Shown here: positions 18,520 to 26,598 of the stretch, piece by piece
How the letters are laid out: every line of letters starts with the position of its first letter
How positions within the stretch are numbered: the first letter of the stretch is position 1
Assembly (NCBI RefSeq): GCF_001258055.1
Contig: NZ_CVRM01000036.1
Span: forward strand, 85,760-149,759
DNA: 64,000 bases
From: Phaeobacter italicus
Lineage (GTDB): Bacteria > Pseudomonadota > Alphaproteobacteria > Rhodobacterales > Rhodobacteraceae
Direction: 5' to 3'
The notes under the pieces: generated by a model
Seen by the model: the letters and a program-made list of their open reading frames with translations, nothing else
Told to the model about the DNA's origin: nothing
Databases searched by the model: none
Program-made: the position numbers and the translations under genes

Positions 18520-19104
18520 ATGTTACCTCGTTCTTTTGGTCTGGCCATCGGTCGCGGGTTTGCGGCTGTTGGCCTTATGGTACTGAGCACTGCAAGTGCA
18601 GCAGTGGCGCAGGACCTTGATGGCCGCGATACAGCTGGAAACTGGCGTGTAACGGAATACGAAACCCATGGGGTTTGGAAGACAATCTGTGATGAGAGAG
18701 AAGAGCCATCAGGCCTGCGCCAGCGCTGCTATGTGCGTTGGGTAGATGTCTATACACAGACCCCGAAACTTGGCGCTTTGTTTGCCTTTGTTACGCCTGA
18801 CGGGGCGGGCGACCGGATCCAGTTTGGCCCTGAACCGGGCAGTGTTTTTCTGCCGGGTGGGTTTCAGATCCGCAGAGGCGACGACATCGTCTGGGTTCAG
18901 GATGACCGCCAATGTCTGTTGTGGGCGCAGTGTGATTTCGATGCCGAGAGCTCAAGCGCTGTCCTGAGAGAGATGCGCGCAGGCGGTGTTCTGGAGCTGC
19001 GTTTTGAAGATCGCAGCGGCGCACGATACGCGCTGAGCTGGCCGCTGGATGGGTTTTCTGCCGCATTTGACAGCTACCGCGCCCATTGGGCAAAGCGACA
19101 ATAG
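18520..19104 (+). CDS. exported IalB-like (invasion-associated locus B) protein
   Basis: The protein is about 194 residues with a Sec signal peptide (RSFGLAIGRGFAAVGLMVLS, cleavage likely after AVAQ). The mature part resembles alphaproteobacterial IalB proteins: a WRVTEYETHGVWKTICDE opening, paired cysteines in ICDE and RQRCYV, then QCLLWAQCDFD. It ends in a beta-rich segment. In Bartonella IalB contributes to red-cell invasion, but in free-living marine relatives the role is unknown and probably periplasmic. An ATG at 18514 directly abuts CAGGAG, so the ATG at 18520, with a 6-base spacing, is preferred. The gene stands alone. Confidence 0.72.
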   Translation: MLPRSFGLAIGRGFAAVGLMVLSTASAAVAQDLDGRDTAGNWRVTEYETHGVWKTICDEREEPSGLRQRCYVRWVDVYTQTPKLGALFAFVTPDGAGDRIQFGPEPGSVFLPGGFQIRRGDDIVWVQDDRQCLLWAQCDFDAESSSAVLREMRAGGVLELRFEDRSGARYALSWPLDGFSAAFDSYRAHWAKRQ

Positions 19105-19137
19105 GGTGGATCGGCCAGGCCCAGCTTGCGTGTGCCT

Positions 19138-19174
19138 AGCGCTTGCGCGGGAAAAGTGAGCCCGCGCAAGCGCT
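19138..19174. terminator. strong bidirectional hairpin
   Basis: AGCGCTTGCGCGGG (19138-19151) and CCCGCGCAAGCGCT (19161-19174) form a perfect 14-bp stem with a 9-base loop between the stops of two convergent genes. There is no long T tract, so it may block read-through or stabilise 3' ends. Confidence 0.7.
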
Positions 19175-19178
19175 GTCA

Positions 19179-19952
19179 TCAGATCGGGGCGCCTGTGAAT
19201 TGGGCCAGCCCTACACCGCTGTCTTTCAAAGCGCGGCGGACTTCTGCGGCGATGGCGACGGCCGTTGGGGTGTCACCGTGCAGGCAAATCGTATCGATGC
19301 GTGTTTCGATCCGTTTTCCGCTGGCCGTGATGATTGCCCCTTCACGTACCATGTCCACCATACGTTGACCTGCCTCCTTGGGGTCGTGGATGACGGATCC
19401 TGGCAGTTTGCGGTCGACCAGTGTTGCGTCGTCATTGTAGGCGCGATCTGCAAAGATTTCGCAGGCGGCGGCGCATCCCAGCTCTGCGACAGCGGCTTGC
19501 TGGGCCGTCCCTGCCAGAACCATGACGATGATATCAGGATCAGCAGACAGTGCCCCCTCGTAACAGGCTCGCGCCATGTCCTGATCTTCAGAGGCCATAT
19601 TCGCCAATGCACCGTGCAGTTTCAGGTGGCGCACCTTGGTGCCGGCCGCAGTCGCCATCGCCTGCGCCGCACCAAGTTGGTAGCGCACAAGATTGGCAAG
19701 TGAGGCATGCGGGATGTCCATTCGGCGTCGCCCAAACCCGTGCAGATCGGGGAAACCCGGATGCGCGCCGATGCCAGTGCCCTTTTCGCGTGCATTTGCC
19801 ATTGTCTTGGCCATCACGTCCCAATCACCTGCGTGAAAACCGCAGGCAATATTGGCTGAGGTGACGATATCCAGAAGGGCTGCGTCATCCCCAAGGTTCC
19901 AGGCACCAAAACCTTCGCCCATATCGGCGTTCAGATCGACAGTTCGGGTCAT
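19179..19952 (-). CDS. pxpA: 5-oxoprolinase subunit PxpA (LamB/YcsF family)
   Basis: The 257-residue protein opens with LNADMGEGFGAWNLGDDAAL and shows ANIACGFHAGD (residues about 34-44), both diagnostic of the LamB/YcsF family. With PxpB and PxpC it forms the ATP-dependent 5-oxoprolinase that opens 5-oxo-L-proline to L-glutamate. The start has GGAGC upstream. It is the last gene of the dctPQM-pxpBCA transcript, with a nine-base gap to pxpC. All three subunits are present and full length. Confidence 0.94.
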   Translation of the reverse strand: MTRTVDLNADMGEGFGAWNLGDDAALLDIVTSANIACGFHAGDWDVMAKTMANAREKGTGIGAHPGFPDLHGFGRRRMDIPHASLANLVRYQLGAAQAMATAAGTKVRHLKLHGALANMASEDQDMARACYEGALSADPDIIVMVLAGTAQQAAVAELGCAAACEIFADRAYNDDATLVDRKLPGSVIHDPKEAGQRMVDMVREGAIITASGKRIETRIDTICLHGDTPTAVAIAAEVRRALKDSGVGLAQFTGAPI

Positions 19953-19961
19953 GTCAGCTCC

Positions 19962-20978
19962 TTACAAGACATCTTCTTCGCCAGCGATCGCGCCGCTGAT
20001 CAGTTGATAGGACAAGAGATCCGCAATGGTGTGGGGATCACGGATGAGCGGTTTGCACGCCGTGCGCAAACCGGATTGATGAGAACGGGCTTTCTCCTCT
20101 GCCTCCAAAGCTGCCTCAAGAGTGACAAACTGAAAGCAGAGGGGCGCACCGGCCGGGGCTTGGGCGAGGAGAGGTAGATCACAGGGGATGACCGTCCCAA
20201 TGCGAGGATAGCCCCCTGTCGTCTGACATTCTGCCAACAGCAAATAAGGGGTTCCGTCACCAGTGATCTGGATGTCGCCGGGACTGATGACCTCTGACAG
20301 CACGGTCCGCCCCCCGTCAGGTGAAAACGCGGCACCGTCACTATCCAATGGCACCCCCATTCTGTTTCCGCGCGTCCCGCGGCGGAACTGTGTTTGTTCA
20401 AAACGGGCGCGGTCTTTTTCAGCGAACAGATGGGTTTGCAGGCTGGCCACCATTCTGACCTGTCCGCCCTCAAACCGGTTGGCCACCTTGAGCCCCAGCC
20501 CCGTCTGGAACTGGCCATCTTCGCCCACGGGGAGTGTGTCGCCAGATTGGCAGGCTGCACCGATCCCTGCTGAAAGGTGAACAGAACGTGCTCCCAGTTG
20601 TTCGGGCACCACAAGGCCGCCGCCGACGTGCAGGTAGCCGTATGTTCCGCGCAAGGCTGCACCAATGCTGAGGCGAGCGCCCGCAGGAAGGACATGACTG
20701 GCGTTCCAGGCAATGGCGCTGCCGTCGATCGAGGCTTTCATCGGGGCACCGGTCAAGGCAATGCGGAGGTCTTCTGTGGCCTCGAACTCTCCACCCATGC
20801 CGACCATCTCAAGTGCTGCGAGGGTGTGGGATTGGGCAAGGAGCGCCGCACCTTCGGCAAGTGCCAGTCGATCCGCGGCGCCACCGCGGGACACGCCATA
20901 TTCCAGCCAGCCGGGTCGGCCTGCGTCCTGAACGGTGCAGCCGGGGCCAATGCGCAGAACCTTGAGTGATCGGGTCAT
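19962..20978 (-). CDS. pxpC: 5-oxoprolinase subunit PxpC (biotin-dependent carboxyltransferase family)
   Basis: This 338-residue protein of the AHS2/KipA family has a GPGCTVQDAGRPGWLEYGVS opening, a middle FRRGTRGNRMGVPLDSDG segment and LAECQTTGGYPRIGTVIPCD near the C-terminus. These are standard PxpC landmarks related to the allophanate hydrolase subunit 2 fold. It works with PxpB to phosphorylate and hydrolyse the lactam ring. The start overlaps the pxpB stop by four bases. It is encoded separately from PxpB, not fused. Confidence 0.93.
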   Translation of the reverse strand: MTRSLKVLRIGPGCTVQDAGRPGWLEYGVSRGGAADRLALAEGAALLAQSHTLAALEMVGMGGEFEATEDLRIALTGAPMKASIDGSAIAWNASHVLPAGARLSIGAALRGTYGYLHVGGGLVVPEQLGARSVHLSAGIGAACQSGDTLPVGEDGQFQTGLGLKVANRFEGGQVRMVASLQTHLFAEKDRARFEQTQFRRGTRGNRMGVPLDSDGAAFSPDGGRTVLSEVISPGDIQITGDGTPYLLLAECQTTGGYPRIGTVIPCDLPLLAQAPAGAPLCFQFVTLEAALEAEEKARSHQSGLRTACKPLIRDPHTIADLLSYQLISGAIAGEEDVL

Positions 20979-21727
20979 TTCAGCACCTCGGCCTTGGCGC
21001 CGCCCATCGGGTCGGCCCGCAGGTTGGTGATCTCCTCGGCGGTAGCGGGGGTAAATGCCACCTCGTCGCCGGGTCGGAGCACAAAGGGATTTGCGCTTTG
21101 TGGTTGAAACAATTGCACCGCTGTTTGACCAACGTGCATCCAGCCAGTTGGCGTTGCGACCGAAAACAGCACCATTTGGCGAATGGCTACCGCCAACGCA
21201 CCCTCTGGGATACGGTTGGTGAGTTGGCTTTGACGGGGAATATCCCAGGCCTCCGGCAGTTCACCGAGATAAGGCTGGCCCGGAGCAAACCCGATGGTCT
21301 GGACACGAACGCGGGCGGCAGCAAGCTGTGCAATCGCGTCTTCCGGGCTCAGCCCGGCCGCGCTTGCTGCCTGCTCCAGTTGAGGGGCGAGTTCAGATCC
21401 AAAAACTGCCGGAATGCGCCACAGGCGTCGGTTTTCCGGCAACGGAGCCCCGTACCAATCCTTGGACGCTAGAAGCCCCTCAAGCTTGGTCCGTAGGGTC
21501 CTGTGATCCAGATGGAGCGGATCAAAACGAATGTAGGTAGAGACTAGGGACGTTGAGACCTCTTCGATGCCATCCCAGGTCAACCGCCCAAGCTCAGCTC
21601 GCAGTGCAAGAGCCGCGCGGTTTGCTGGCTCGTTCAATCGTTCGCCAAAACTGATGAGCATGCCATCTATCCCGACCGTGCGGATCAGTGGCGTGAAATC
21701 AGCAGGTTGTGTGTGCAGGTCAGTCAT
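20975..21727 (-). CDS. pxpB: 5-oxoprolinase subunit PxpB (AHS1/KipI family)
   Basis: This 250-residue protein has the AHS1 fold: an N-terminal GIDGMLISFGERLNEPANRA segment and a C-terminal half with TIGFAPGQPYLGELPE, then RIPEGALAVAIRQMVLFS and TPTGWMHVGQT. The family includes KipI and allophanate hydrolase subunit 1. Its place between TRAP genes and pxpC fixes the 5-oxoprolinase role. The spacing to dctM is four bases, so uptake and ring opening are made together. Confidence 0.92.
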   Translation of the reverse strand: MTDLHTQPADFTPLIRTVGIDGMLISFGERLNEPANRAALALRAELGRLTWDGIEEVSTSLVSTYIRFDPLHLDHRTLRTKLEGLLASKDWYGAPLPENRRLWRIPAVFGSELAPQLEQAASAAGLSPEDAIAQLAAARVRVQTIGFAPGQPYLGELPEAWDIPRQSQLTNRIPEGALAVAIRQMVLFSVATPTGWMHVGQTAVQLFQPQSANPFVLRPGDEVAFTPATAEEITNLRADPMGGAKAEVLK

Positions 21728-21731
21728 CGGC

Positions 21732-23036
21732 TCACATCTGTTCGGGCAGGTAGGTCACGATAGACGGGAAAAGCACGATGAGGACAAGGGCTGCAACCAT
21801 CAGGAAAAAGAATGGCAACGCGGCGCGGGCAACAGTCAGGATATCGCGACCGGTCAGCGACTGCAGCACAAAGAGATTGAAGCCAACTGGTGGGGTAATC
21901 TGCGACATCTCAACCACGATCACCAGGAAAATACCGAACCAGAGCGGATCAATCCCCGCCTCAAGAACCATGGGCATGATGACCGACGCCGTGAGCACCA
22001 CGACGGAAATCCCGTCAAGAAAACAGCCAAGCACAACAAAGAAGATCGTCAGTGCAGCCAGAAGCGTGAAGGTCGAGAGGTTGAGCGAGCCGATCCATTC
22101 CGCCAGCAAGCGGGGAATGCCGGTAAAGCCCATCGCAACGGTCAGAAAGGACGCGCCGGCAAGGATGAAGGCAATCATGCAGGACGTTACTGTAGCGCCC
22201 ATGAGGCCGTCGACAAAGGTACGGCGGGTTAGGGACCCCGACTGCCAGGACAGCAGCAGCGCAAGCACAACACCAACCGCCGCTGCATCAGTGGGAGAGG
22301 CAATGCCTGCGTAAATCGATCCGATGACACCGGCAATCAGCAACATGACAGGGATCAGGCGGCGTGTTCTGTTGAGCTTTTCACCAAAGCTCAGGCTGCT
22401 TTCCGTAGCGTCGCCCTGGGGAAGGGACTTGCGGTTGAGAAAGGCCCAGATGGCGACATATCCGACAAAGAGCGAAACCAGCAGGACACCCGGCAACACG
22501 CCGGCGACGAACAGGCGGGCGATGGATTGTTCGGTCGCAACGCCATAGACGATCAGAATAATTGACGGCGGGATCAAAAGACCAAGCGTCGCTGAGCCAG
22601 CAAGGGTGCCAATCACCACTTTTTCCGGATACCCGCGGCGCGCCAGTTCGGGGATTGACAGTTTACCAATGGTGGCCGCCGTTGCGGCGGAGGAGCCGGA
22701 AACCGCAGCAAAGATCCCGCAGGCAAAGATATTCACATGCAGCAGTTGGCCGGGCAGGCGGTTCATCCACGGGGCCAGACCTGTAAACATGTCCTCTGAC
22801 AGGCGTGAGCGAAACAGGATTTCTCCCATCCAGATAAACAAGGGCAATGCCGCCAGCGCCCAGGAATTGCTGTGGCCCCACATAGTGGTTGCCATCACCA
22901 GCCCCAAAGGCGCTTCGGTGAATAGGGCCATGGCGGCGACACCGACACCAAGTAGGGCAAAAGCCACCCAAAGGCCCGCACCCAGAAAGAGAAACAGGAG
23001 AAAGAGAAGGACGATGGAAAGCGCAGCAACCGACAT
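21732..23036 (-). CDS. dctM: TRAP transporter large permease (DctM)
   Basis: The protein is 434 residues with about 12 membrane segments, typical of the large TRAP permease. Landmarks include GEILFRSRLSEDMFTGLAPW, AVSGSSAATAATIGKLSIPE (helical hairpin in the N-half) and the matching ITPPVGFNLFVLQSLTGRD in the C-half. It imports solute using a sodium or proton gradient once DctP has delivered it. It is transcribed with dctQ (nine-base gap) and pxpB (four-base gap), which points to 5-oxoproline or a related amide as cargo. Confidence 0.93.
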   Translation of the reverse strand: MSVAALSIVLLFLLFLFLGAGLWVAFALLGVGVAAMALFTEAPLGLVMATTMWGHSNSWALAALPLFIWMGEILFRSRLSEDMFTGLAPWMNRLPGQLLHVNIFACGIFAAVSGSSAATAATIGKLSIPELARRGYPEKVVIGTLAGSATLGLLIPPSIILIVYGVATEQSIARLFVAGVLPGVLLVSLFVGYVAIWAFLNRKSLPQGDATESSLSFGEKLNRTRRLIPVMLLIAGVIGSIYAGIASPTDAAAVGVVLALLLSWQSGSLTRRTFVDGLMGATVTSCMIAFILAGASFLTVAMGFTGIPRLLAEWIGSLNLSTFTLLAALTIFFVVLGCFLDGISVVVLTASVIMPMVLEAGIDPLWFGIFLVIVVEMSQITPPVGFNLFVLQSLTGRDILTVARAALPFFFLMVAALVLIVLFPSIVTYLPEQM

Positions 23037-23045
23037 CGGGAAATC

Positions 23046-23594
23046 CTATTCGTTGAGGAGGTTTTCGCCTTTGCCCTGCCAGCTGGGCTCAGCGCCGCGC
23101 AGGACGCAGATCAGCTCATCTGCCAGCGCAATCGTCAGAATAATGAGGCCAAACGCCACCGGCAGTTGCGGAATCCAGAGCGGAACAGACACCATTCCAG
23201 AGCTGCGGTCGCCAAATTCGTGGGATTCCAGTACCAGCAGCCCCATGTACCAGCTTGCATAGCCAGCCATCACTAGGGCGAGGCAGATAACCGCGATCTC
23301 GCTGAGGCGGGCCATCGCTGCGGGCATCTTGTTGGTCAGGAGGCTCACCCGGATATGACCGCCGGCGCGCAGTGCATAGGCGAGCGCAAGAAAGCTTGAT
23401 CCAGCAAGAAAGAACCCGGTGAAATCGGAATATGATGGGATCGTCAGGCCAACGCCCTGTCCAGTCATCGCAACCGAAATCTTGTCGGCGAGGTTCAGGC
23501 AAACCTGTGCAAAGACGATGGCGACGATGGCAACGATGAAAACTGCAGCCAAACCTCCGGCTGCTCTGTAGACGAAATCAAGCGCGGCGCGCAT
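23046..23594 (-). CDS. dctQ: TRAP transporter small permease (DctQ)
   Basis: The protein is 182 residues with four membrane segments and the family motif YSDFTGFFLAGSSFLALAYA followed by RAGGHIRVSLL, where the Arg-Ala-Gly-Gly-His-Ile-Arg-Val element is characteristic. The start is set at 23594 because GGGAGGGA lies just upstream; the open frame extends through the dctP-dctQ gap without another ribosome site. It forms the membrane complex with DctM. Confidence 0.9.
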   Translation of the reverse strand: MRAALDFVYRAAGGLAAVFIVAIVAIVFAQVCLNLADKISVAMTGQGVGLTIPSYSDFTGFFLAGSSFLALAYALRAGGHIRVSLLTNKMPAAMARLSEIAVICLALVMAGYASWYMGLLVLESHEFGDRSSGMVSVPLWIPQLPVAFGLIILTIALADELICVLRGAEPSWQGKGENLLNE

Positions 23595-23617
23595 GGCAAT
23601 CCCTCCCTGATAGATGA

Positions 23618-23638
23618 CCGGGCGCCAAGGGCGCCCGG
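23618..23638 (-). other. intercistronic stem-loop between dctP and dctQ
   Basis: CCGGGCGCC (23618-23626) and GGCGCCCGG (23630-23638) form a perfect 9-bp all-G/C stem with a 3-base loop between the dctP stop (23648) and the dctQ start (23594). There is no T tract. Such hairpins after a binding-protein gene can protect the upstream message from 3' decay or reduce read-through, giving more DctP than membrane subunits. Confidence 0.7.
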
Positions 23639-23647
23639 CACACATGC

Positions 23648-24619
23648 TTATTGGTTGTAAGCTTCCATCAGAGCTTCGCCGGCATCACCTGCCTTGTTTT
23701 GCCAGCCTTCCAGCATATGCGCACCGATCGCTTTCAGGCCTTCGATCAGCTCCGGAGAGGGCTGGGAGACAGTGATGCCGTTTTCGGCCAGAACCTTCAC
23801 CTTTTCGCTGGTTTCGGCGCGGCTCATGTCCCAGCCCCGTGCTTCTGCAGCGGCTGCAGCATCCAACACGGCTTTCTGGGTTGCGTCGTCAAGACGGCGA
23901 AAGGCACGTTTGTTCACCACCACGATGTTCTTGGGGATCCAGGCCTGGATATCGGTGTAGTGGCTGAGGAAGTCCCATGCCTTGGAATTCACACCGGTGG
24001 ACGGAGAGGTGATCATTGCTTCCACGCGACCGGTGCTGAAAGCCTGGGGGATATCCGGCACTTCAACCTGGGTGGGTGCTGCGCCTGCGAGATTTGCGAA
24101 TTCTTCAAGCGTCGCATTGTAGGTGCGGAACTTCAGGCCAGCCAGATCTTCGATGCTGTTGATCTCTTTGGTGGTGTACAGCCCCTGGGGCGGCCACGGT
24201 ACAGCGTAAAGCGCCATCAAGCCCTGTTTATCCAGAAGACCATCGATGACGTCTTTCTGCGCGGCCCAAAGACGTTCTGCATCATCATAGCTGGTGGCAA
24301 GGAAGGGCAGGGAGTCGACACCAAAGGCGGGATCGTCATTGGCCAAGAGGGACAGGAAGAATTCACCGATCGGAACCTGCCCGCTGCGCACTGCCTTGCT
24401 GATTTCCGGGTGTTTGAACAGCGAACCTGCAGAATGAACCTTGATCTCAAGTGCACCGTCAGTCGCCTTTGCGACATCCTCGGCGAAACCAGCGATGTTC
24501 ACCGTGTGAAAGGTGGCGTCGGGGTAGGGCGTGGGCATGTCCCAAGTGGCGGCCTGAGCGGACATTGCCAGACCCGCGATTGCAGCGGTGGCCCCGCTGA
24601 ACAAATGTGTAAGTTTCAT
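23648..24619 (-). CDS. dctP: TRAP transporter solute-binding protein (DctP)
   Basis: This 323-residue periplasmic protein has a signal peptide ending AMSAQA before ATWDMP. It has the DctP fold, with AGSLFKHPEISKAVRSGQVP in lobe 1 and the selectivity region LAGLKFRTYNATLEEFANLA followed by VPDIPQAFSTGRVEAMITSP. The Arg in KFRTYN is the residue that grips the ligand carboxylate in most DctP proteins. The start at 24619 follows GGAGG at five bases; the long upstream open frame crosses the promoter and is not coding. As first gene of dctPQM-pxpBCA it probably binds 5-oxoproline; pyroglutamate-binding DctP proteins are known in Bordetella. Confidence 0.92.
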   Translation of the reverse strand: MKLTHLFSGATAAIAGLAMSAQAATWDMPTPYPDATFHTVNIAGFAEDVAKATDGALEIKVHSAGSLFKHPEISKAVRSGQVPIGEFFLSLLANDDPAFGVDSLPFLATSYDDAERLWAAQKDVIDGLLDKQGLMALYAVPWPPQGLYTTKEINSIEDLAGLKFRTYNATLEEFANLAGAAPTQVEVPDIPQAFSTGRVEAMITSPSTGVNSKAWDFLSHYTDIQAWIPKNIVVVNKRAFRRLDDATQKAVLDAAAAAEARGWDMSRAETSEKVKVLAENGITVSQPSPELIEGLKAIGAHMLEGWQNKAGDAGEALMEAYNQ

Positions 24620-24671
24620 AATGACCTCCATGTCAGTCAAATTTGTTGGTTCTTGTTTATTGATAGTTTGA

Positions 24672-24706
24672 TTGCATAACGCTGACATTTTGTCAACGTT
24701 ATGCAA
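24672..24706. promoter_or_regulatory. 35-bp near-perfect palindrome, candidate operator of the dct-pxp operon
   Basis: TTGCATAACG (24672-24681) pairs with CGTTATGCAA (24697-24706), and inside them TGACA (24683-24687) pairs with TGTCA (24691-24695); only one flanking pair and the centre fail. It lies 53 bases upstream of the dctP start and 132 before the MarR-type start. A second small repeat, AAAACG/CGTTTT, is at 24801-24816, next to the regulator gene. This is a fitting target for the divergently encoded dimeric regulator. Confidence 0.65.
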
Positions 24707-24838
24707 GTGAGACGTTGGGCCGGTCCACAGGATCGCGCCGAATTGGTGAAAATCCGTGCTTGAACTTGGCCTTACACTCCCGTCCAATGGATACGAATGC
24801 AAAACGCCAACGTTTTATTGGCGAAAAAGGAGCCAAAC

Positions 24839-25360
24839 TTGCCTGATACACCGCCTGATGGCCGCAGAATCGTATCCTCCCGTCACTTGGCGGAAGGCGA
24901 AGGCTGGGAACTCTCTGAATTGGAGTTCGGTCTGATTGTTGCCTACAACGCGTTTTCTCGATGGATGATCCGCTGCATGGCAGCGGCCGGGCAGGCCGAC
25001 CTCAGCCCTCTGGACATCCTGATCCTGCATAATGTGAACCATCGCGGCAAAGACAAACGGCTCACGGACATCTGTTTCCTCCTTAATATCGAGGATACCC
25101 ACACGGTGAACTATGGCCTCCGAAAGCTGTTGAAGGCTGGGCTCCTGGATTCTGAGAAACGCGGAAAGGAGGTGTTCTATCGCACCTCGCAAACCGGTGC
25201 GGATCTTTGCGACGCCTACCGTGATATTCGGCGCCAATGCCTGTTGGATGGTGGAATGGGGCCGGAACTGCCGGGCAAGGAGTTGCGCGCGCTGGCCCGC
25301 AGTCTGAGGTCATTGTCGGGGCAATATGATCAGGCCAGCCGTGCGGCGGCGTCTCTCTAA
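24839..25360 (+). CDS. MarR-type winged-helix regulator, probable controller of dct-pxp
   Basis: The protein is about 173 residues with a winged-helix DNA-binding domain: LSELEFGLIVAYNAFSRWMI, LSPLDILILHNVNHRGKDKR, recognition-helix region EDTHTVNYGLRKLLKAGLLD, and wing KRGKEVFYRTSQTG. It is divergent from the TRAP-5-oxoprolinase operon across a 35-bp palindrome, so it is the likely regulator. I prefer the TTG at 24839, which has AAAAAGGAG six bases upstream. An in-frame ATG at 24797 has only a weak ribosome site and its first codons are covered by a small inverted repeat, as expected for an operator rather than coding DNA. Confidence 0.75.
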   Translation: MPDTPPDGRRIVSSRHLAEGEGWELSELEFGLIVAYNAFSRWMIRCMAAAGQADLSPLDILILHNVNHRGKDKRLTDICFLLNIEDTHTVNYGLRKLLKAGLLDSEKRGKEVFYRTSQTGADLCDAYRDIRRQCLLDGGMGPELPGKELRALARSLRSLSGQYDQASRAAASL

Positions 25361-25372
25361 CATCGAAGATGT

Positions 25373-26215
25373 CTATCGCCCTTGGATCTTTACCGAAAAA
25401 CTGCGCCGCGCGCCTGCGGGCGGTTTGGGGAAGGGGCCGGCCCTGCGCACAAGCTGAACAGCGGCCTTATCCAAGGCTGCCGACCCGGAGGCCCGGGAAA
25501 GGCTGACTGACGTCAGCCCCCCGTTGGCCCCAATCGTAAATGAGATAAGAGCGACACCGCGGGATTTGACCCGCGGTTTTCCTGCCCGGGCCAGTTTGCG
25601 CATGACTTGCCCGGGATAGTTGCTGGCTGCGGCATTGCCCTGTGTCTGCGCGGCTGTGGCGTCGGGTTGACCTCGGCGGGTTGCCTTGGCTTCTGCCCGG
25701 CCGGATGTGTCGCCAGCCGTAGCAGACTGGGCACCTCCGCGTCGGCTCTGTTGTGGTTTGGTCGGGGCCGGTTGCGCCGCTTTTGGGGCCACCCTTGTCA
25801 CTGCGGATTGCGGCGCGACTTTTTCTGCCGGCTTGGCCGTGTCTTGTTGGGGTGAGGGGCGCCGCGCCGCAACCGTTTGCGCTGTACCTGCAGACCGTGA
25901 CGTGAGCCTTTGCACTGCGTGCGTTCGGTCGACAGTCGGCCTCGCAGATGAGTTTGCGATGGTGGGGCGGTGGGGCTGAATCAGCGGCTTTTCCTGTGCC
26001 GTGACGATTTTCGCGTCTAGCTGTGGGGGCGATGCACTGGCTGTGCCGGCCACCATATCCTTGAATGCGGTGCCAAGGTGTACATCGCTGCTGCCTTGCC
26101 CTGCCTCCATCAGAATTTCACCTTTCGCCGGGGCCAGCGTGTAGGCCAATACCCCATGTGCGGTCACGGCAAGGGCGACGGCAAATGTTTTTGCCGCACG
26201 TCTACGTCGCATCAT
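25373..26215 (-). CDS. tonB: TonB-family energy transducer
   Basis: The protein is 280 residues. An N-terminal membrane anchor (KTFAVALAVTAHGVLAYTLA, residues about 9-28) with the SxxxH-type His is followed by a long Pro/Ala/Thr/Lys-rich periplasmic spacer (about 60-190). The C-terminal TonB domain opens with AISFTIGANGGLTSVSLSRA-like sequence and ends in PFPKPPAGARRSFSVKIQGR. It carries proton-motive energy from ExbBD to outer-membrane receptors. The start overlaps the exbD stop by four bases. The haem receptor at 34.1-36.2 kb is a plausible client. Confidence 0.88.
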   Translation of the reverse strand: MMRRRRAAKTFAVALAVTAHGVLAYTLAPAKGEILMEAGQGSSDVHLGTAFKDMVAGTASASPPQLDAKIVTAQEKPLIQPHRPTIANSSARPTVDRTHAVQRLTSRSAGTAQTVAARRPSPQQDTAKPAEKVAPQSAVTRVAPKAAQPAPTKPQQSRRGGAQSATAGDTSGRAEAKATRRGQPDATAAQTQGNAAASNYPGQVMRKLARAGKPRVKSRGVALISFTIGANGGLTSVSLSRASGSAALDKAAVQLVRRAGPFPKPPAGARRSFSVKIQGR

Positions 26216-26598
26216 CGCAGGCCCCTTTCGGAAACGATGAGGATTTTCTCGGCCCCCGCCTGACGCAATTTTTGGCCGATCCGGACCAGCTGGCTGGCAG
26301 CAAGATCGCGGTCGGGGACAATGCGGACAGTTGCCTGCATCTCAGCTGGCAGGCCAGTTAAGAAGCGGGCCGGGTCCGCAATGTTCTGCCCCATGTGGCT
26401 CAACCGGCCATCGGCATGGATCACGAGCGCATTTGGCGGCGGTGATGATGCCAAGTCTTCGGTATGGACCAGCTGCAGGTCTGCGTCCAAGGGGGGCGCA
26501 ATGCGGCCGGCCACCAGAAAGAAGATGAGCATGAGAAACACGACATTGATCAGCGCAATGGTCGGTTCCCGGTGTTTTTTCTGCCGTTTCTGGATCAT
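26212..26598 (-). CDS. ExbD/TolR-family protein lacking the membrane Asp (Asn18)
   Basis: This 128-residue protein has one N-terminal membrane helix (residues about 13-33) and a periplasmic ExbD/TolR domain. The helix reads EPTIALINVVFLMLIFFLVA, so the position that holds the essential proton-carrying Asp in ExbD, TolR and MotB is Asn18 here. The codon is AAT, clear in the sequence. The adjacent paralogue has the normal Asp. With four-base overlaps on both sides it is made with the other subunits. It may form mixed ExbD dimers in which only one chain handles protons. Confidence 0.85.
   Translation of the reverse strand: MIQKRQKKHREPTIALINVVFLMLIFFLVAGRIAPPLDADLQLVHTEDLASSPPPNALVIHADGRLSHMGQNIADPARFLTGLPAEMQATVRIVPDRDLAASQLVRIGQKLRQAGAEKILIVSERGLR

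Noticed and set aside
23651..24679. 342-codon plus frame opposite dctP
   Set aside because: dctP has a signal peptide and DctP motifs; the plus frame runs into the divergent promoter palindrome.
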